From Ophiothrix spiculata (taxonomy: Eukaryota > Echinodermata > Ophiuroidea > Amphilepidida > Ophiotrichidae), in assembly GCA_000969725.1 (NCBI GenBank), contig JXSR01S019641.1: a stretch of 23,172 bases of DNA. One strand, 5' to 3'. The notes below the pieces were generated by a model. That model did not search any database, was not told where the DNA came from, and saw nothing but the letters and a program-made list of their open reading frames with translations. The translations under genes and the position numbers were made by a program. Shown piece by piece: positions 20,264 through 23,172 of this stretch (position 1 is the first letter of the stretch; each line of letters opens with the position of its first letter).

Positions 20264-22513
20264 AATTCAATTTTCCAGAATTCAATTCTGGCTCATTGTA
20301 TCTTATGAGACTGTTATTACCATTCTTTTCATTTTCCCTACAATCATTTATGTTAGCTCTAGGACTCAAAGGCACTTTTCTATATGTTAACAGTCCATCT
20401 ATCTTATTGCAATATTAAATACATCAAGAGTAAAAACAAAGCCATATTGAAACAAGTGATACATAATACCCAAGTTTTAAATTACATTAAACGCAACTTC
20501 ATTTTGACATGCACAACAGAGAGCAGATTTCAATTAAACAGGTTAGACTCGCTGTTTGCCACTATTCTAGTCATAGCAGACAGCTTCCGTGGCTGCACAT
20601 ACTACACAAAGGCGTTAAAAATCACTGGTTTCAATCTGAGTGTAGTAAATTACACTGGGACAAACCTGCCACAGGTTATGCACGAACTAAGAGTCTCTTG
20701 TTTCCAATGTAGTTGACTTCTATCTTAAGAGAATCAATTAAATATTTACAGAAGATGCCACTTGGCAAGAAAAAATTATCACTAGAGATAAGAAATTATT
20801 CAATTAATCATACAAAAGAAAAAGGGAGACGTAGAAAATTGAATTCCAATTACAGAAATGGATTTTCCATATGTCTGCTCTAATCTTAGCCTGTCTACTA
20901 ATTGATGAAGCAAAGTAATCCAGTTTGTATTGCAATATCCAGACATGAATATTTCATCATAAATGCCAGATAGGGTTGATTCACTCGATTCTATTCTATC
21001 TTATAAGAAACACAAACCACTGCAATATTAATGTGTGGGGCACCGACCATGCATGCTACAAAATCCTCTAGAGATTGACACACGACACAGCTCTGGGCAT
21101 GTAATTGATTTTGCAGTCAGATTTGGAATCTGCTTCCACGTGTCAAGATACGGCATATTGATTAGCTACAAGTAACGCCTCATTAGGGAACCTAACGGCT
21201 ATGTTACCATGGTAAATTGGGTATGCAATCTTTGGCTGACACAAACATGCAGATTTACAATTGTATTGTTAATAAGTCATGTTCTGGAAACCTTTTTCTA
21301 CTTTGACCAAATACTTGATAAAAAATAGACTTTGGATTGGACTGAACTTGAGTGAGTGATGCAATTACTATTACAAACCTGAAATAGTATTGAAGAAATA
21401 TTTGCAGAATTTTGTGCATTCCTCTTTCAATTATATGTCACTTTCAAAGTTCACATAAAGACACTTCTGCACTTGCATATAGTCAAATGTCTTTTTACTT
21501 ATGTTTAGAACTTTGGAAGACCCTGAAACTATTGCATTCTTACTAAGGTTTCTGTCGACATGCCTTATGTCGACATAAAGAATATCTCAACATTAAATCA
21601 CATTTGTCGACATGTCGACAAAACTGGACAAGTATTATAATTATACAAAAACTTGACATATTTGTGGCATTTTATTAGCATTCAAGCTTTAAAGTGTTGT
21701 ATAAATAATTTAATACTTATTAGTTGTTTGTCAATTAGTTGTTTGTCATTTATATCCATTTTTAAAGTTATTAAGATGGTTCACAACAAAATATATCATC
21801 CATATTGTGGTACGTATAAAGATCTATCACATTACTACATAATAGGTAAGTATATATACGTCTCAAACGGATCATTAAGTTTATGTGAACAATTTCGGGT
21901 TTTTTCTGCAAAACCCAACTCTTTGATATCAACTTTATGTCGACATATATGTCGACGTCGACAACAAATTGTTGCAACATGTTAACATGAAAAAAGAGTC
22001 TCAACAGAAATCTTAATTCTTACTAAGTCTTTTTCAGACCATTGCATTAGAAATAGCAGACTAATTTTTTGAAATTCACTACAAAAATCATTAAACAATG
22101 CAAAACTGTCAAATAACCTTGAACGTCACGGCTATTTTTATTTTCATTTATTTGCATGCAAGTGATGTCAGAGACACTGCCTTCATGTCAGACCAGCCTC
22201 TTGCATTGTTATGTAAGAAACAATGAGAAATATTGTGATGACATCCCCCATTGCAATTGAAGGTTAAGTTACAATCTGAAATCTTATCATAAATGTCCAC
22301 ACAAATGGAATTCTGCATGACATCTTCATTAACTGGTTTCTAAGAAACAGTTGATGTTTCTTCCATTTTCAATGCATGATTGATGATTTTTAATTGATTT
22401 CCAAAAGATCATTACCTAGGCCTTTAAATAAAATTTTAATGAAAATCGAATGAAATTCAACTTAGTCCTACTTTCATAAATGACTCCACCCAACTAATGT
22501 GACATCCATTATC
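20264..22513. repeat. Tandem ~4-kb unit, copy 3 (5' half only)
   Basis: Colinear with the first half of copy 1, and it retains the segment deleted in copy 2. It provides the empty site for copy 1's 982-bp insert (CACATAAAGACACTTCTGC at about 21453) and carries its own 468-bp insert at 21548-22015. Similarity stops near 22513, at CATCCATTATC, where copy 1 continues with ACGTATAGCGTGC (about 12103). Unrelated sequence takes over from there. Confidence 0.85.
21536..22027. mobile_element. 468-bp element with clustered GTCGAC sites at both ends
   Basis: ATTCTTACTAAG (12 bp) occurs at 21536-21547 and 22016-22027. Copy 1 has a single related TTTTTTACTAAG near 11593 and reads straight on, so 21548-22015 is an insertion. 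Near its borders are TTTCTGTCGA (left) and, inverted, TTTCTGTTGA (right), offset by about four bases. Seven GTCGAC hexamers lie in it, four within 72 bp of the left end (21554, 21569, 21606, 21614) and three within 77 bp of the right end (21939, 21951, 21957), most of them as TGTCGACA. The middle is plain AT-rich DNA. A plus-strand frame from 21776 (MVHNKIYHPYCGTYKD...) is interrupted by a donor-like GGTAAGTATA and shows no domain I know. Classification is open. Confidence 0.75.
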
Positions 22514-22620
22514 CAGGCATGAAAAGTGGGTTTGGAAAAAAAAAGCTGAAAGGGTTTATAATTGATAACTCTGTATAGAGCGCAGCAGGCGGCGCGAGCG
22601 GAGCGACCCATACCAAAAAT
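22514..22620. other. Junction out of the array and a GC-rich patch
   Basis: Similarity to the 4-kb unit ends at about 22513. An A9 run at 22537-22545 follows, then GCGCAGCAGGCGGCGCGAGCGGAGCGACCC (about 22580-22609), an abrupt GC-rich island. It could be the end of another mobile element whose body lies further right. Confidence 0.5.
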
Positions 22621-22623
22621 AAA

Positions 22624-22990
22624 TGCCATCGGATAGCCATCGGATAACCATCCGATGGTTATCGGATAGCTTTTTGGTAGCCATCCGAAACCATCGGCTA
22701 CCCGATGTCTTCTTGATGGCTTTGTCCCTTGTTATCAGAAAGACATTTGCTAGCCGATGTCCAGCTGATGGCACATCGGGAAGCCATCAGGTAACTTTGT
22801 TTATAAAAACAGCTATCGGGAAGCCATCCAGAAACTTAGTTTAAAAAATAAATGATCATCAATATCAACGGGAAGCCATCAGCAAACTTAGTTTATGAAA
22901 ACAGCTATCAGGAAGCCATCAAGAAACTTAGTTTGTAAAATAGATGACCATGCCATCGGGAAGCCATCGGGAAAAGCAGATGGCAACTAT
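22624..22990. repeat. GCCATCGG-based minisatellite with higher-order spacing
   Basis: The left part (22624-22780) has GCCATCGGATA and its reverse complement in both orientations, including GATAACCATC-C-GATGGTTATC, a perfect 10-bp inverted repeat. The right part has five GGGAAGCCATC-type units with AAGCCATC at 22781, 22821, 22873, 22913 and 22961. Spacings of 40, 52, 40 and 48 imply a paired unit of about 90 bp; most units are followed by AAACTTAGTTT. Plus-strand frames repeat KTAIGKPSRNLV, but only because of the repeat. Confidence 0.8.
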
Positions 22991-23172
22991 GACACCATGG
23001 AAAAGGTCAATAGCCTGGTCAATAAGGTCTCTTTGTCTGGGCATGCAGTTATTTTTCACATGGTTGGCAGTTCATTTGGTGAGAAAAATATGCTACATTT
23101 TGTTGTTGTTTGTGTAGATTAGAATTCTTTATGGCATAGTGATAGACCACTATAGCATCTGCTGACAGTAAT
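22991..23172. other. No feature seen
   Basis: Short AT-rich end of the window. A plus-strand frame runs from 22895 to 23122 but begins inside the minisatellite and has no recognised motif. Confidence 0.5.

Noticed and set aside
22623..23122. Plus-strand ORFs with repeated KTAIGKPSRNLV
   Set aside because: They are translations of a minisatellite and are broken by stops between units.
1..23172. tRNA, rRNA or known structured ncRNA genes
   Set aside because: I looked for tRNA-like cloverleaf boxes and conserved rRNA words on both strands and saw none that I could support by eye.

Overview
This window looks like nuclear DNA from an animal genome. It is about one third G+C by eye. It has no bacterial-style packed ORFs, and its only convincing gene is split by GT-AG introns. 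The repeat types (Tc1/mariner-like ends, foldback elements, LINE-like tails, minisatellites) suit a marine invertebrate, but I cannot name the lineage from sequence alone.

Gene content. I can support one protein-coding gene, on the minus strand. Three consecutive coding exons at 7813-8036, 6180-6493 and 4335-4430 have consensus splice sites and matching phases (phase 2, then phase 1). Together they give about 211 residues of a Ser/Pro/Lys/Arg-rich, probably disordered and possibly nuclear protein that I do not recognise. It continues beyond 4335, probably past the left edge of the window. Its promoter and any non-coding first exon are not identified.

Layout. (1) 1-3610: a diverged repeat family with a period of about 1 kb. 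One copy is split by a 1,046-bp inverted-repeat element with a TA target (2367-3412), and another inserted-looking block lies at 265-890. (2) 3615-8036: the gene. Its introns hold a perfect 3 x 57-bp tandem repeat and small transposon or retroposon scraps. (3) 8037-9330: no gene seen. (4) 9331-22513: a tandem array of a roughly 4-kb unit in 2.5 copies, starting near 9331, 16313 and 20264. (5) 22514-23172: unrelated sequence with a GC-rich patch and a minisatellite.

The array works as a natural before/after experiment, because each insertion in one copy has an empty site in another. This defines a 982-bp element with 39-bp inverted ends and an ATAA duplication (10529-11510). It also defines a 1.3-kb CpG-richer insertion that opens with a 182-bp near-perfect palindrome and is flanked by AATT (12275-13578), and a 138-bp LINE-tail-like fragment (17757-17894). 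The last is a 468-bp element with seven GTCGAC sites clustered at its two ends and a 12-bp flanking duplication (21548-22015). None encodes a recognisable transposase, so all look non-autonomous or degraded. One 162-bp block inside the array is identical between copies 1 and 2, although its flanks differ by roughly 10%.

All alignments and counts here were done by eye.
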